Below are positions 45,269-47,924 of a DNA stretch of 47,924 nucleotides, in pieces (position 1 is the stretch's first letter; every line of letters starts with the position of its first letter). A program made the position numbers and the translations under genes. The notes under the pieces are model-generated. The model was not told where the DNA came from. It saw nothing but the letters and a program-made list of their open reading frames with translations, and did no database searches. The stretch is from Variovorax soli NBRC 106424 (lineage in GTDB: Bacteria; Pseudomonadota; Gammaproteobacteria; Burkholderiales; Burkholderiaceae_C), in contig NZ_BCUU01000035.1 of the NCBI RefSeq assembly GCF_001591385.1, forward strand, positions 1 to 47,924, written 5' to 3'.

Positions 45269-47924
<2,656 letters not shown>

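Overview
The window is GC-rich, almost fully coding chromosomal DNA. Its gene content and protein styles point to a betaproteobacterium of the family Comamonadaceae, most likely Variovorax or a close relative. The pointers are the nusA-type infB-rbfA-truB block, a guaB/guaA block with the longer GuaA form, ratA-rnfH facing smpB, SorAB sulfite dehydrogenase, the typical intergenic hairpin repeats, and above all a selenoneine (sen) locus. I saw no rRNA, tRNA, CRISPR array, insertion sequence or phage gene. Both window edges cut genes: a BAAT-type hydrolase at the left and infB at the right.

Left third (1-11.4 kb): selenium. After a hydrolase/AhpD-like pair comes a head-to-head locus. On the minus strand lie senB (selenosugar synthase-type glycosyltransferase) and senC (SelD-type selenophosphate synthetase), which overlap by ATGA. 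On the plus strand lies senA (EgtB-like, DinB iron site plus FGE-sulfatase fold). These three make selenoneine from selenide, a UDP-sugar and hercynine; no egtD is visible here. After a methyltransferase, an HxlR regulator and a 5'-truncated universal stress gene comes a four-gene ABC importer. Its binding protein belongs to the PhnD-like family named 'putative selenate transporter'. Uptake and use of selenium are therefore close together.

Middle (11.4-20.4 kb): assimilatory sulfur metabolism. An HPP-CBS membrane protein is followed by cysI, a DUF934 gene, a GDPD-like gene, cysH, cysD, cysN, a 7Fe ferredoxin and a ferredoxin-NADP reductase. A block of about 90 bp is duplicated in front of cysI and of cysH and looks like a shared CysB-type control region. 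The ferredoxin and reductase may supply electrons to the flavoprotein-less sulfite reductase.

Then (20.4-29.2 kb): an orphan protein with a possible PD-(D/E)XK core, a small basic protein, a TPP riboswitch driving cytX, convergent thiD, and the thiO-thiS-thiG-thiE operon. A small unknown gene and a Tat-exported amino-acid-type binding protein close this part.

The 29.3-33 kb part holds sorAB sulfite dehydrogenase convergent with an ECF sigma/anti-sigma pair. One promoter pattern (GGAATA, 16 bp, CGTC) occurs before sorA, before the sigma gene itself, and before a lipoprotein gene at 39.7 kb. This suggests an autoregulated sulfite-linked ECF regulon.

The 33-37.5 kb part is guaB - unknown membrane protein - guaA - thpR on the minus strand. 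The unknown protein has two membrane helices and a C-terminal domain that resembles bacterial STING. It lies between the two GMP-synthesis genes with no CD-NTase nearby, and is one of the most interesting items here. The right end is housekeeping: DUF4124, rnfH-ratA facing smpB, two WXXGXW-repeat proteins, an EamA transporter, typA, truB, rbfA and partial infB. All family assignments are from reading sequence and recalled family features; no search was run.
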